Assembly (NCBI RefSeq): GCF_921293095.1
Contig: NC_060253.1
Span: 97,853,073-97,917,072, forward strand
Direction of reading: 5' to 3'
Length of the DNA stretch: 64,000 nt
Source of the DNA: Ischnura elegans
Lineage: Eukaryota; Arthropoda; Insecta; Odonata; Coenagrionidae
In this document: positions 45,601 to 58,393 of the stretch, piece by piece
Position numbering within the stretch: the first letter of the stretch is position 1
Layout of the letters: the number at the start of each line of letters is the position of its first letter
Translations under genes and position numbers: made by a program
The notes under the pieces: generated by a model
What the model was told of the DNA's origin: nothing
The model's database searches: none
What the model saw: only the letters and a program-made list of their open reading frames with translations

Positions 45601-46550
45601 GACGCATGGCTGTCATGTGTTGTCATGGCTATTGTGGTAGGTATACTAACTTTCATGAAAGAAACCAACGTGAATACTATCTACAGCTATTGTGAAAGGA
45701 ATGATAAGCTTTTGGAGCCATTACGATGAAATTGAAGTTACTAGAAATAATATAAGTTTTGGAGTGTTTTAAAGGAACAACTTATGTTTTTATAAACTAA
45801 ACGAAACTTCAAAACTATATTACTTTTTATCTATGATACATTATTTGCCAGACCGCTTGAACAGCTTTGTCGTAAAAGGTAAAAAAATTGAGAAAACTTA
45901 ATAAAGAATCATTACATTAGCAAGATATATTTCGTGGGGTTTTATGAAAGTTTTGATAACGAGTAAAATTGATAACGAAGAAGGATTCCCCTAATGAACA
46001 TAGAAGACATAAACGAGTAAATAAATGTGGCATTTTCCTTATTCTCTTCAGATGTTAAAGATTTTAACTGTATTTTTGGATATTGTAATTGCAATTCCTC
46101 CGTAAATATTTGGATATTAGTGGTGTATCTCTTCCGTACATTTTCAGATAATATATGCTTATGGTATCTAAAAAAGTAAGATGAAATACATACTCTATAA
46201 CGTTGAAAAAAATTGCTCAACCATTGGAAATTTTAAATTTGCCCTTATAAAAAACTGAACTGGTTTGTGTTTTTGGAATTTTCAGTCATGTAAAGTAAAA
46301 GAGTATGCATATTAGAATATCGTAGGCAATGATTCTTCAAAAAACTCATTTTTGACGGAATATCGCAATTCTAAATTAATTTGCGTATTCATTAGGTCCA
46401 TAAATTTGAATTTAAAATCGGTGGGATGCAAAGAATAGGCTATCGAGGAGAGGCACAAATGGAGGAACTTTCCCCCTAAAAGAGCGTCGTCTACGCACCG
46501 AAGCTTCCAACGATCACTTCAGTGGCTGGCGGCTCAAGAAAGCTTTCCTC
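42670..46550. other. No supportable gene
   Basis: AT-rich. Frames at 44746-45084 (minus) and 44783-45209 (plus) overlap on opposite strands and have no family resemblance. Confidence 0.4.
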
Positions 46551-46599
46551 CCCATTCCACAGCCGGAACAAAAGGCGATGAAAATTGATTGTTATAAAA

Positions 46600-47160
46600 A
46601 TATTTCCTCCTCTTGGACCCTCCAATGCCTCGCGGTCGGAGAGACTCCCCTCTTTGTAGGCCACCCCTCCTACACGCCTTTTGCGTCTACGCAGTGTTGA
46701 TTCGTCGACGGCGGGAGGTGGGGGACGCGGTCATATCCTTCGTCCCTCTCTTCTCTTTGTCTTTGGCGGCATCCCTGCGGCTTCTCGTGAGAGCGTTATC
46801 CCAGGATGGCCCCCTCTTGTTTTCTTTTCGCGTGGAACACTCAGTGGAGCGACCCCCTCGCCCTTTTACTCGAGTAGATGGTGTTCGATAGGATCCCGGG
46901 GGCTGTGTTGCCACGGAGATGAGGAAGGATCCACTGTAGTCCGGATCATAACGTTTGTGTCCCTCGTCTCCCTTACTTTTTCCTCGGAGTTGAGAAATCA
47001 AAACGTGTTCCACTCGTCTCAGTTGATAACCACTTTATACTCATGCCTATCCCCTGGGGCATCGCGCCATTTCAACGCATGGATTGTGACATTTGATATA
47101 TTCCGGCTGGAAATGCCACCGAGTGGTTCGAATAGGATGAATTCTGGGCTTAGTGTAATT
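46600..47160. other. GC-rich block with overlapping open frames
   Basis: Plus frames 46613-46891 and 46681-47163 and minus frame 46687-47013 overlap. CpG is frequent. It looks like 26300-26990 and may mark a promoter-type region. No domain seen. Confidence 0.3.
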
Positions 47161-47513
47161 TGAATAAATTTTATTTGAGTTCTTCGGTATATCAATAAAA
47201 AAAAGGGGGTTTCAGAGGTAAATCTGCATTCAGAAAGTTTTTGCATGGAGTTTTTTTAAACAAAAGATTGCTTATTATAAGGTGTCTAAGTAATGAATCA
47301 GTTAGATATGGAGTTTTAATTTTAAACCTTAGGTATTTATACCTGGTACAAGTAATGAGGGCGAAAAATATTCTGTTTTGCAAGAAATTACAGTTATTAT
47401 TGTACACCACCCAATGAACTTACTAACCAAAACCCATGACTATTATTTCAAAAACTTCAATAATTTTTTCTAGCCCATTATTGAAAATCACAAATATTAT
47501 TCAGAGGTATTTG

Positions 47514-47590
47514 AAGCATACCGGGATTAGCCATGATTAAAACTTTAGTCCCCCGCAATGCTCTAATAATCCATCGATTCTTCATGATAT
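47514..47590 (+). repeat. Copy of the SINE-associated segment at 6737-6812
   Basis: ATACCGGGATTAGCCATGAT and CCCGCAATGC align with the first 60 bases of 6737-6812. Confidence 0.55.
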
Positions 47591-47599
47591 TGTACGGTA

Positions 47600-50500
47600 T
47601 AAATGTTTGCACTATGTTTTTGTGGAATGGGTAGTTTTAATTTTCTTTTGCAAGGTTTTCGAGTGGCCTTCATTAATTATTTCAGTAATCGTAGAAAAAG
47701 GTAATTTTCACTACATATTTTTAATGTGTGGCAGATTAGGTTAGTGACTTACATTATAGAAGCTCGGAAAACCACTTTTATTTATTGTTACGTAGGTATA
47801 TGCTTCATATGTTTTTTTTACAAAAAATGGTCCATACTCAGAACTTATTATAGGTAAAGAATCAATTAAAAATGAATTGGATCAAACAAAAACTAAGTTC
47901 GTCTATTCCATTTATATTAAAGGGGATCTCTGTTTGTTTGTCTGCGATGCGTTTCCATACGGCTGCACGGATTGTGACTTAATGCACAACGGATTCACAT
48001 AGGTGCATCTCATGCTCACAAACCCCGTAGTGCTACTTCCGGTTGCATCCGACGCGTCCTTGGCGTCGTTTTCTCATTACCATTTGTTACGTCACATCAT
48101 ACAGCTTCTGCGATTGGATATTGGGTAGGCACGCCTCTTGATATCCTCAAAGAGAAAACATAACTCAAAGGATTCTACACTCGCCTATTGATCCTCTCTG
48201 TGCAAACGTTTTTGCTGGGGTATGCGTTCACACGACGTTTTTGGTGTACGCACGTACTCACACATAATGACCAATTCTGTGCAGCGGGGTATAAGCTGAT
48301 CCCGTGCGCGGTACACGGAAATCGTTTCCTCCATTGTTTGCTGTTACATATGAATGGATGGGTGAGAAGCCAAGGAGTACAAGTGATTTCTTTTTTCTAT
48401 GCAGTGTTAGGTTCAGAAATTAGGTATGGAAAACAAACCAGATTAATCAGATATTTGATTATAATTGATTAATTATATTTGATTTTTCACTCGATGTTAG
48501 CTCAAAGCAGAGACTCAATCGTATTCCTTGGCAACCAAGTTTTTGTGTATTTCTTCTACAAATTATCTTCACCGAACTCCGTTGAGAAAAAATTCACTTG
48601 GGCCCCATGGCTTCTCACCTCCTCATATGTATGCCATAGTCATACCTGCTTTGTTTCTTTACATAAAATTCTTGCCATGTGACCATTAATTCCGAGGTAC
48701 AAGTTTCCCACTTCCCTGGGTATCATCATTCCAGAGCAACGCTGGGTGGCCTGCTAGTGATGTATATTTTGGAGTGAATGAGAACGTAGGAACAAGCGAG
48801 AATTGAAACTGGGAAATAAGCAACTGCTGGGAAGAGAGGAAAAAAGGAAATAAGAGGTCTTTGTTCGCTCGAGACTACAATTGTTGGCATTCAGAATGCA
48901 AATTGCAGGTGTAGCAATCTACTACTTATATCAATCACTTATTTCACGTCTGTTTATCTGGTATGAGATTCATACATTGGAGATTTCATTCCTTGTGAAG
49001 TACTTTGAAATCCGTGATACGCCTCCATATATGATTTGCGGCGATATGTGATTCTTCGGACAATTTTCTGGTGAGTATCTATCGATTCAGTTCAATACGA
49101 TACGTCATGCGGCGGCAGGGAATTGATCGGGCAAGAGAAATGGCGAGTCATAAAGTGAAGAGTTTTTTTTTCGAATTTCATGAAACTTGTCGAAGTTATC
49201 CTTTGGTTTGCTTACAGAATTAAAGTAAATATGAAATTTCTCTAATTATTTTACCTGAAGGTATTTTTCCGCTTCTTCATTTTCATTCCGTTATCACTGA
49301 TTTAAGAATCCCTGTATAATTATTAACCTTCAGCTCTGTAATTTTATTCTTTTTCTCCATAATTTTCTCAACCGTATGGTATTATCATGCGTCATATTTT
49401 CTGTCCCTGGAATCATTTACATCAGTAGGACCACTTTTCACCACAGTAACCTCAAATATCAACTATATGCTATGTACAAGTGTATCGTGCACAGTTGAAC
49501 TGTATATAAGTACAATCTCTGTGAATTGCGAATGTACTTTCTTAGAATCCACTTTCTGTGCCATGCAACTTTACAATACCGCATCTAGAAAGGTTTTCAG
49601 GGAATTACATTTCGATAGGGTTGAAGTTCACGAAGGGATGGGGTTCGAATACCTAGGCTTTCCTTCAACCTCGTTACCGTCTTGAAGCTTTACATTATGA
49701 GTAACGCAATTTTTGATGAAAAATGATTTATTCCGTTTTTCCTCTCAAATTTAATATCTTGCTAATCAGTGATTTTCATCTCATATGGTATCAAATTAAG
49801 GTAGTATAGAAACGTATCTTTTGTTGTAAAAATTTTCAGCGAATTAATTGGTTTTTAAATGTTTGTTTCGGGTCCAATACAATTCTAAGAAAACCTTTAC
49901 CTTGCTAAGCAATGACGTATTAATTTTAAAGCATTTCAGGGAATTAATTACAAGGGATATTTTATTATACTTGTCATGAATACAATAGAATACGCATATA
50001 ACATTGCAAATGCTCGGTGTAGCGATTACGAAAATAATCTTAACTATTTCAATAATTTTAACAGTCAGTATCGATTCGTTCCCATTCGCCTATCATTCAA
50101 CCTTTGCTGGATCGGACTCGATTTTGATTCATTTGAGGTACTCCACACAGCTTTATCTCCATTATCTTTCCATTACCCTGTCCCTCCCAGCTTCATTAAC
50201 GCACGGCATTCCTCGGTGACGCCTTACGCCTGAATGAATTAATTAACTAGCAGCATGCGATCGGCGAGAACGCTGCCAGTTTATCATCACTTGCCCGCTC
50301 TTGTGCAAGGGCGGAGATAACGTTGAGAAATGAGTCGTGCACTTTGACTTTCACCTGTGTCAAACAGGCTACACTTACTAGTCAGTTTATAGAGGGTAGG
50401 GAAGGAATCGATGCTTTAAGCACGCAAAGACGCAAAATCAAATGCAGGGTTATCATAATAGAACGGTGCGGTTTTGGTCATGCTTAAAATGGAAACAGAA

Positions 50501-52570
50501 TAACTTATTTTATGTTTTTATTTTTCGAATTTATCGTCTTATACTGTTTTTTCATCATTAACAAGTTCAATCTGTGCGCCGTTTGTTTCTCTACAAGAGA
50601 GAAACCCGGCGTCTACATTAACCTACTCCTAACGAAAAGCGCCAAGAGGACCCCGGCTTAGCGTCCCATCCGACGGACGTAGTGGTGAACTTGAAGTGCC
50701 CTCTTCAAGACACTCAAGCAAGATGGGGCAGCCTCTGAAAAGTCTCTGCTACCCTATCGCTACCATCTTCTTACTAATTACTGAAATAAATTAAAAATTA
50801 TTTTGTGATAACATTGTATTTTAAAAGTTTTGAAGAGACTAGAATGAGTTTAAAAGGTTTCTTATTCTAATAAAATTCGATCTTCTGGTACTTGAGAGGT
50901 AAATTTCCCGAAAATATTAATGTTCCCAATAAAAGATGGACATTCGCATTTCAGTTACTTTAAAGTCTTTAAAGATTGAAAGCTGCGTTTTCCTTCCCAG
51001 TAATCTTTAATTATTTTCACATGCTTTTGTGCGATATAAGAGTATTTTAATTGTATAGAACGTGAGGCATCGTGTTCCCCGACCATTTGCATCTGAGGTT
51101 CGTTTATCGTAAGACACATGGCATGCATTTAGGCGACGGGATTTGCGGCAGCGGGCAGCTTTTAGGTTGCTCAGCTCAAATCCCCTGCGGATTCATAATT
51201 TTCAGCGGTATTCGTGTACAAAATTGAGTTTTGTGTGGGATGATATTGAGGGAGGACGCACGGGCAGCGTTAAATTGGAGAGCCCGAGGCGTTCCTCGTT
51301 TGGAATAGTTTAGAGCTGAAGCCGGATTTCAGCAATACCTGTTGATGTCCTACTCGAGTCATACTCATTTGTAAGGCTTTCCCAGAGTTGGAAACTCGTG
51401 GGAAAAACGGGAAATGAAAAAAAGTCGTTATTGCGGAGCGCCAAGCAGTCATTATATTAGGTTTTTAATTTAGAATCGTGTGAAAAACTCCAAGCCTGTC
51501 TTCAGGGAATAGGGATAGAGAGCATTTTAGATGTCCATGTCGTCATTAGAGATGGGTGGAGCGTATGGAATTTATGCATGAGACGATATACGATTTGGTT
51601 TCTACACGTGTATCTGAGGGTGAAACTTAAATATCTATGGTTTGTTGAGTGCGTACAATATCATTTTGATTTTGACTAAGGATTTAGTACTTACCTGGTG
51701 TGAAGACCAAGAAGAATTTACTTAAATAATTTTTATTTTATTGCGAAAAACAGCGAAAAACAGCACTTAATAATGGTACGTATTTTGTAGATATTGATGC
51801 TATTCGCACGTGCTATTAGGTCTCTATTGAGATCAGTATTATTTTGTCAGGTATTATTTGATAAAAATTCCCTTGTCACCACACAAGGGTGATACTGCAG
51901 TTTTTCTTGATGGCAATATTTTTGGTCACCACCTAATCTTGTACTCTTTTCTCGGACCAATTGTATATGCTTTTTGGTAGCTTTCTTGAATCTATACAAC
52001 AAATTGTTTGGCATCCCTTTTTTTTTACTCTTCACCAAATCGCTTTTAGATGACTCGAAAGATTTTGTTAAAATCCTCTTTCTTTTGCTATAGCTAATAG
52101 AAAGGATTTGACAAAATTGTCAATAAATTTGGTGGCACATCATTATGGAACTAAATCACTACATATGATCCCTTTCTTAATCACATTCAAAGAGACTCAG
52201 TTTCCAAAGCTTCAGGACATGTTGGAGGAAAAATAAATCGTTGATAGCAAGTTTCCTTAAAGCACTTCAAGGAGTTCGAAATCGTAAATAGCTCGCTGAA
52301 TTACAACTCCTTAGTGGCTATATGTTCTCATCCACTTCAGGTTATGACCTGAATTTTCTTCCCCTTAAGCAGCATTCATAGTTGTTTCCGGTAGTTCACA
52401 GCGCAAGAATTATCCCTAGGGGCGATTATCTTTTGTCAAAAATGATATTATGATCTCATTTCAAAAGTCATAGAAGCCATTATGTTTATCGGTGATAAGT
52501 TCTCACCAAGAGGTTAAAATAGTATTTTCGAATAAAACTTTTCCCATTTAAATAATGCCTAGCATAGACT
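47600..52570. other. No supportable gene
   Basis: Frames are short. A phrase near 47925-47985 (GGATCTCTGTTTGTTTGTCTG) resembles dispersed repeats seen in many arthropods, but I cannot assign it. GC-richer phrases at 50580-50760 are unassigned. Confidence 0.35.
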
Positions 52571-52584
52571 AATATCACACTAAT

Positions 52585-52827
52585 TGTTTGGGTATTGAAT
52601 TATAGTGGACTGTATTAATTTAAATGCTGGTTTGTTATCAGGATTCTTTTAATGAAATTACACTAGTAAGAAGAGCACAAAGTGAACTAAATGATCTTGA
52701 AAGGATTGGGAACTGTCCCACACGTCCACCCGAGACGAATGCGCGAGGCTGACTGACCACGAGACTGACTCCCTTGGCCGGCCGGAGTGAGCGCATGGAT
52801 ACAAACAAAAGAAATAGTTCCTCAACA
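52585..52827 (-). repeat. 3' LTR of the BEL/Pao element
   Basis: 243 bases, the same as 58394-58636. A purine-rich AAAAAAGGGAGA lies about 20 bases inside it (52848-52859), with GGTGGGCGGCA directly adjoining; either could be the polypurine tract. Confidence 0.95.
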
Positions 52828-52886
52828 TGCCGCCCACCAAAAAGGGTCTCCCTTTTTTAGAAAACACAAACAAGTTAAAATAGTCA

Positions 52887-53783
52887 TTACGTGTCACAAA
52901 ACTTAGGGAGAGGACATAGTTTTTGAACTGATCGTTTCAATAGACCGGTTGATGTTTTTAGGGTCACAACTCGAACAAGTCCATCACTTCCTGGATAAGT
53001 CTCCTTGATAACTCCGGTCTTCCAGTGAAGAGGTGAGGTGTTATCTTCTTTGATGAGGACCAAATCTCCCGGCTGCAAATTCTTAGATGTTTCCGTCCAC
53101 TTCTGGCGTTGCTGTAATGTATGTAGATACTCTCTGGACCAGCATCTCCATACCCTCTGGACCATCTGCTGCACCCGCTGCCATCTGGTTAGCCTGTGGA
53201 GAGCTACATCACAAAGATCAGGTTCGGGTAATGAGGTTAAGGCACCTCCTGTAAGGAAATGTCCAGGAGTAAGGAAGGAAAGGTCAGATGGATCATCTGA
53301 TAGTGGGCATAGTGGACGTGAATTCAAACAAGCTTCTATCTGAGTTAAAACCGTAAGCATTTCTTCAAAGGTTAAAGATGCTACGCCAACTACTCGTCTT
53401 AGATGATATTTAATTGATTTTACTCCAGCTTCCCATAATCCTCCTTGGTGTGGTGAATTTGGCGGATTGAAATGCCATTGGCATCCTTCTTGGCTCAAGA
53501 AATCAGTAATTCTTCTTCCTCGCTCTTCTTCGGTAAGTAGTTTCTTAAGCTCTCGCTCAGCACCAACAAAATTTGACCCGTTGTCGCTGTAGATGTGGTT
53601 GCATTTTCCTCTTCTGGCTATAAATCTCCTTAATGCAGCAATAAATGCTGCTGTGGTCATGTCACTAACCAATTCAATATGAATAGCCTTGGTTGCAAGA
53701 CAGATGAATATAGCAATGTAAGCCTTCGTCTGCACCTTGCTTCTCGAGTTGCCTAGCTTGACGTAGATTGGTCCAGCAATCAA
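52887..53783 (-). pseudogene. BEL/Pao integrase core and C-terminal part in a shifted frame
   Basis: An open frame of 298 codons that overlaps the end of gag-pol by 110 bases. Its first codon here is TTG, so it is not an independent gene. It holds the second integrase aspartate (D67 in SDNGSNF) and the glutamate (E118 in GGLWEAG), then the DUF5641 domain that ends BEL polyproteins (about 200-292, with QPGDLVLIKED). The shift relative to gag-pol fits loss of two bases or gain of one near 53775-53780. No slippery site is evident, so this looks like a mutation or a sequencing error. Confidence 0.9.
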
Positions 53784-56700
53784 CTCCAGAGCTGGAAAAT
53801 GGTCGACTTGGTTGAATTCTAGATGTTGGTAAGCTGCCCATAAGCTGATGAGCTGTGGTTGACTTCAACTTAAAGCATTTTATACAGGAGTGTATCACTG
53901 CCTTGACTGCTGGCCTAATCCTTTGTATCCAAAAGGTTTCTCTAAGTGAAGCTATCATCAGCTGAGGTCCTGCGTGTAGTAGTCTCTGGTGCTCATATTC
54001 AATTAGCAATTTTGTGATATGATGCTTTGGTGGAAGTATCATTGGATGTTTAGAATTGTATGGTAATGCTGCAGCGTGCAATCTCCCTCCTACTCTCAAT
54101 ATGTCTTCACCATCTAGAAAAGGATGTAGCTGCTTGAGTTTACTCTTACCATCTACGACGCTGTTTTCCCTTAATGAAGTCATATCAGATGAATATGATT
54201 CAACTTGTGCAATTCTGACAAGTTTTCTTGTTGCTGCCTTCAACTCATGCGGGGTCAGTGATGCAGAGGAATGCTGTTTTTTCCGTTGACAATTGGAAAT
54301 AAATCGTAGCAAGTAGGCTGTTACCCTCTGTAATTTGGTAAAGGTTGAATAATTATGAATGAATAGACTTTCAACCTTGCATGCATTTAAACTAATGATT
54401 GCATTTCTCTCATCGGGAATACCATCAAAGCAATCTTCCTTATGTCCTTGCGGCCAATTACTTGGATCTTGTTTAAGCCAATCTGGACCCGCCCACCATA
54501 AGGAACACTCACGAAGCATTTCCGCTGATATTCCGCGGGAAATAAGATCAGCAGGATTGTCTCGAGATGGTACATGCTTCCAGTCTTGAGGATTTGTACT
54601 GCTCTGTATCTCAGCCACTCGGTTGGCAACAAATGTTTTCCATTTCGTCGGACATCCAGACACCCATGCCAAGGTTACTGTTGAATCTGTCCATAGATGT
54701 ACGCTGTCAATTTTATGAATGAGCGTTTTCTGCAGTTTCTTCATTAATCTTGATAGTAGCAAGACTCCACATAGTTCCAATCTTGGGAGAGTTATTTGTT
54801 TAATGGGCGCTACCCTTGACTTTGAGCACAACAAATGCACTGTGTGTTCATTGTTTTGATTGGTAGATCGGATGTAAATACATGCCCCATAAGCTCTCTC
54901 AGAAGCATCTGAGAATCCATGTAATTCAATCGATCTTATTTGACCTCTTGTTAGCACGAAACGATTAATCATAATGTCATTCATTGCTGGGATCTGTTTA
55001 CATAGAGAAAACCATTCTTGTAATAGTTGACATGGTAATCTTTCATCCCAATTATATTTGCACTGCCACAGTTTCTGCATGAATATTTTGAAGGTTATGG
55101 TGATTGGACTCACTAATCCTAATGGATCAAATGTTGATGATATTACAGAGAGGATTTTTCTTTTCGTGCAATATGAATCCAAAACTGGCAATAGAGGTTT
55201 GTGGATTGAATTCACAATAACAAACTGATCAGATTTAGGTAGCCATTTCAAACCTAGTGTTTTCACCATCTGACTATCATCATCTGACAACGAATGGTTT
55301 AGCTCTTTTAATTGCGTTGGGATGGCTTCCAACACCTTGCTGTCATTACTACACCATTTTCTGAGTTGAAATCCTCCTAGTTCTAATAATTCTTGTAGTT
55401 CCCTTTGTAGTTTGATTGCACTTTCTGGAGTATCTGATCCAGTTAAACCGTCGTCCACGTAAAAATCTCTTGTCAAGATCTCTGCTGCTTCGGGATAGTT
55501 TTCTCGTTCTCTCATTGCTAATTCCTGCAAACATCTCACTGCCAGGAATGGCGCTGCTGCTGTGCCGTATGTTACTGTAGTGAGTTTGTACTCCCGTAGA
55601 TCCTCATTTGGATCTTTCCGCCACAGGACCCTTTGTAGTCCTTGGTCTTCAGGATGCATCAGTATCTGACGATACATCTTTGATATGTCAGTTGTCAAGG
55701 CGACTGGATGAAACCTAAATCTCATGGTGATAGACCATAGATCCTGTTGAATTGTGGGTCCAACAAGTAGCATATCATTTAATGATTTACCATTGGTTGT
55801 AAGAGTAGATGCATCAAAGACGACTCGTAGTCTTGTTGTAGAGCTTACTTCCTTGAACACCGGGTGATGTGGAAGGTAGTATTTGACTCCTCCTTCTTCA
55901 GTACTCAATATCATATGTCCAAGCTCTTCATATTCTTTCATGAAGTTTGTATAGTCCTTCTTCAAGGCAATATTCCTTTCCAATCTCCTTTCAATTTGGT
56001 GAAATCTCAGCAGTGCCGTCTCTCGAGAGTCTCCTAGATTTTCAATGCCGTTTTTTGTAGGTAGTCTTACAATAAAGCGGCCATTGTCATCTCGTACTGT
56101 ATGAGTTGTGAAATGTTGTTCACAAAGTTGTTCCTCCTTAGAATGAACTGGTTGTTCCATTTCTTCGATGTCCCACCACCTACGTAGCTGTTGTTCCAGC
56201 GTGGAATCACTTCTTGCAAGCAAGGTTAGTTGTTGAGTCAGATTTACTTGGTCTGTATCTGTTTTATACTCTCCACTTAATATCCAACCCAATTTTGTAT
56301 TTTGAAGAACTGGGTATGGTCCAGGTCTGGTCCTTTGCTCTGGCAACAGTAACTTACAAAACAGTTCTGCTCCAATTAGGATGTTGATTTTTTGTGGTTC
56401 ATTAAATCTTGGGTCAGCTAGTTGAATATTTCTTGGCAAACCTAGATTCTTGCAAGAGATAAGTGTTGTTGGTAAATTGCCTGTAATTTTTGGAAGTACA
56501 GCACAATTCAATTTAGCAGTGAAATCAGTCGTTATTGATTTGATTTCTATGTCCACAGTGTGAGTGGTTGATGACGTGATGCTATTGAATCCTTGTAGTG
56601 GGATATGCTTTCTTTTCTTTTGTGCTCCTAAAAGTTGTGCACAATGTTCAGTAATGAAATGTGTTTGTGAGCCACTGTCAAGTAAAGCTCGACAATTGAC

Positions 56701-58077
56701 CCACCGTCCAGTCTTGTCTCTGACTTTGATGACAGCTGTGCTTAGTAATACTTGCGATATTGATTTTCTTCTCATTGTGTGATAACTCAGCTGAGGCTGT
56801 ACTGACGCACGGGTTTCTTGATCCTGACTTGTTCCTGTCTGTTCTGAATTGACTCTTGGTGACTCGACGTGGTGTGGCTTGTCTTGGTGCAACAAGGTGT
56901 GGTGATGTCGATTACATTTGAAGCATGAGCGTTTCGATTTACACTCCATTGCATAATGATTCCCTCTTAAGCAGTTGTTGCACAATTTATGCTGCTTGAT
57001 TATTCCAATTCGTCTTTGAACATTCATTGAAATAAATTCATTGCATCTGAATAAGGCATGCAATCCTTTACACACTACACATGCAGGGGTGGTGTTTACA
57101 TAACTTTGCTTAAAGTTCTTGTGATTCATGTTTTGTTTAAACCTATCCTCCGTTTCACTACTATTTGGTTTTTCAGCCTGTACTAACTGCAGAGTTTGAC
57201 ATTTTCCCTCCAGAAATTGTTTCAAATCTTCTAAACTGGGAAAATCATGGTTATCGAACCTCGATTCGAACTCCATTTTTGTATTTTTGTCCAACCTTTC
57301 CATAATCATTTGTGAAATCAGCAAGTCCTCCAATGGAATGGGTAGATCCATTGCTTCCAATGCATTTTTATTGCTAACCACTTGATTAATTAAGTGTCTA
57401 ATTTCTGGTTCCGAATTCTTATGAGCACTTGGTAACGTGAGTAGTGCTCTGACATGCTGCATTGCAATTAATCTTTTGTTGTTGTATCGTTCACAGATGA
57501 TTTCATATGCTACCTTGAAGTTAGCTGATGTTACAGGTAGATTTTGAATTAGCTCTTTTGGTTGACCCTTTAGCACAGATAGTAAATAATGGAACTTCTG
57601 TACCTCAGAAAGTAGTTGATTATTCACAACTAGACTTTCAAATGTATCCCTGAATTGATTCCAGCTTGCTAACTCTCCGTTGAAGTTAGGCAGTGTTATG
57701 CGTGGCAATTTTATGTTATTCATATCTGGCGTCTCACTTTGATTGGATTGGCTCGATCGCTCAGATTTATTAGAAGATTCATGTTTCACTATTGGCTGGG
57801 AATTAATTATTGTCATTATATTCCCTTCGACTTCAAAATAAATGCGTTCAAAATCTTCTCTGTCCGCGCCATGGTCTTCCTCATCCTCAATTTCTAAGCG
57901 TAGCTGAACTTCGTCGTATTGATCCCATATTTCTCTAAGTTTGGCTTGCCTAGCATGTAAATTTGCTAGATTATCATTCACGGAGAATGAGTTGACGTAG
58001 TTGAGAGCACGTGTTAATTTTCCCTTAATCACGCCCCTTTGCTTTATTAATTTGCCCCTTGTTATTGAATCCATCAT
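53674..58077 (-). CDS. BEL/Pao gag-pol polyprotein, cut short by a frameshift
   Basis: 1467 residues. Gag: an acidic N terminus to about 120, then a capsid-like DUF1759 region (about 125-300). Zinc knuckles: C333-C336-H340-C345 and C366-C369-H374-C379. Aspartic protease: DSGS at 467-470. Reverse transcriptase: D797 in LTTDIS and YVDD at 873-876. RNase H: D1056 (FSDAS), E1101 (LELCG) and D1131 (WTDST). Integrase zinc-binding domain: H1363, H1368, C1398, C1401. The first integrase aspartate (D1432, in GVD) is reached and then the frame shifts, so the last 35 residues are out of frame. The start is the first ATG of the frame, with a 316-base leader after the LTR. Confidence 0.95.
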   Translation of the reverse strand: MMDSITRGKLIKQRGVIKGKLTRALNYVNSFSVNDNLANLHARQAKLREIWDQYDEVQLRLEIEDEEDHGADREDFERIYFEVEGNIMTIINSQPIVKHESSNKSERSSQSNQSETPDMNNIKLPRITLPNFNGELASWNQFRDTFESLVVNNQLLSEVQKFHYLLSVLKGQPKELIQNLPVTSANFKVAYEIICERYNNKRLIAMQHVRALLTLPSAHKNSEPEIRHLINQVVSNKNALEAMDLPIPLEDLLISQMIMERLDKNTKMEFESRFDNHDFPSLEDLKQFLEGKCQTLQLVQAEKPNSSETEDRFKQNMNHKNFKQSYVNTTPACVVCKGLHALFRCNEFISMNVQRRIGIIKQHKLCNNCLRGNHYAMECKSKRSCFKCNRHHHTLLHQDKPHHVESPRVNSEQTGTSQDQETRASVQPQLSYHTMRRKSISQVLLSTAVIKVRDKTGRWVNCRALLDSGSQTHFITEHCAQLLGAQKKRKHIPLQGFNSITSSTTHTVDIEIKSITTDFTAKLNCAVLPKITGNLPTTLISCKNLGLPRNIQLADPRFNEPQKINILIGAELFCKLLLPEQRTRPGPYPVLQNTKLGWILSGEYKTDTDQVNLTQQLTLLARSDSTLEQQLRRWWDIEEMEQPVHSKEEQLCEQHFTTHTVRDDNGRFIVRLPTKNGIENLGDSRETALLRFHQIERRLERNIALKKDYTNFMKEYEELGHMILSTEEGGVKYYLPHHPVFKEVSSTTRLRVVFDASTLTTNGKSLNDMLLVGPTIQQDLWSITMRFRFHPVALTTDISKMYRQILMHPEDQGLQRVLWRKDPNEDLREYKLTTVTYGTAAAPFLAVRCLQELAMRERENYPEAAEILTRDFYVDDGLTGSDTPESAIKLQRELQELLELGGFQLRKWCSNDSKVLEAIPTQLKELNHSLSDDDSQMVKTLGLKWLPKSDQFVIVNSIHKPLLPVLDSYCTKRKILSVISSTFDPLGLVSPITITFKIFMQKLWQCKYNWDERLPCQLLQEWFSLCKQIPAMNDIMINRFVLTRGQIRSIELHGFSDASERAYGACIYIRSTNQNNEHTVHLLCSKSRVAPIKQITLPRLELCGVLLLSRLMKKLQKTLIHKIDSVHLWTDSTVTLAWVSGCPTKWKTFVANRVAEIQSSTNPQDWKHVPSRDNPADLISRGISAEMLRECSLWWAGPDWLKQDPSNWPQGHKEDCFDGIPDERNAIISLNACKVESLFIHNYSTFTKLQRVTAYLLRFISNCQRKKQHSSASLTPHELKAATRKLVRIAQVESYSSDMTSLRENSVVDGKSKLKQLHPFLDGEDILRVGGRLHAAALPYNSKHPMILPPKHHITKLLIEYEHQRLLHAGPQLMIASLRETFWIQRIRPAVKAVIHSCIKCFKLKSTTAHQLMGSLPTSRIQPSRPFSSSGVDCWTNLRQARQLEKQGADEGLHCYIHLSCNQGYSY

Positions 58078-58373
58078 ATGGGAAAATGACTAAAAAGGTT
58101 TAGGAATGGAAGGATCTGACCTTGGATGAGCCTCTGATTTGAGTGCGGCGTCACACGAACAGGGATGGGGTGTTGATTTGAGTCGGCACTCTTTCGACAC
58201 GGCGCGTATCTCGTCGGCGATAGCGGAGATAGAAGGCGGCTGCGTGTTTCTTCTGCGCGGCATTCAGTCCGGGCTGGTCACTTCCCCTCGCGGCCAGCTG
58301 CTTGGGTTGATAAGGGGAGCTAAAGGCTCGATTCTTACGACGCAGTTGCGTGTGCGTAATTTTTCAAGAAGAA

Positions 58374-58390
58374 TCCGGCCCGAAGGACCA
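58374..58390 (-). promoter_or_regulatory. Primer binding site of the BEL/Pao element
   Basis: TGGTCCTTCGGGCCGGA, starting three bases after the 5' LTR. TGG fits the CCA end of a tRNA. I have not assigned the tRNA species. The motif can also fold on itself (GGTCC/GGGCC). Confidence 0.6.
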
Positions 58391-58393
58391 AAA

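Noticed and set aside
53038..53343. Plus frame of 101 aa
   Set aside because: Antisense of the BEL/Pao integrase C-terminal part.
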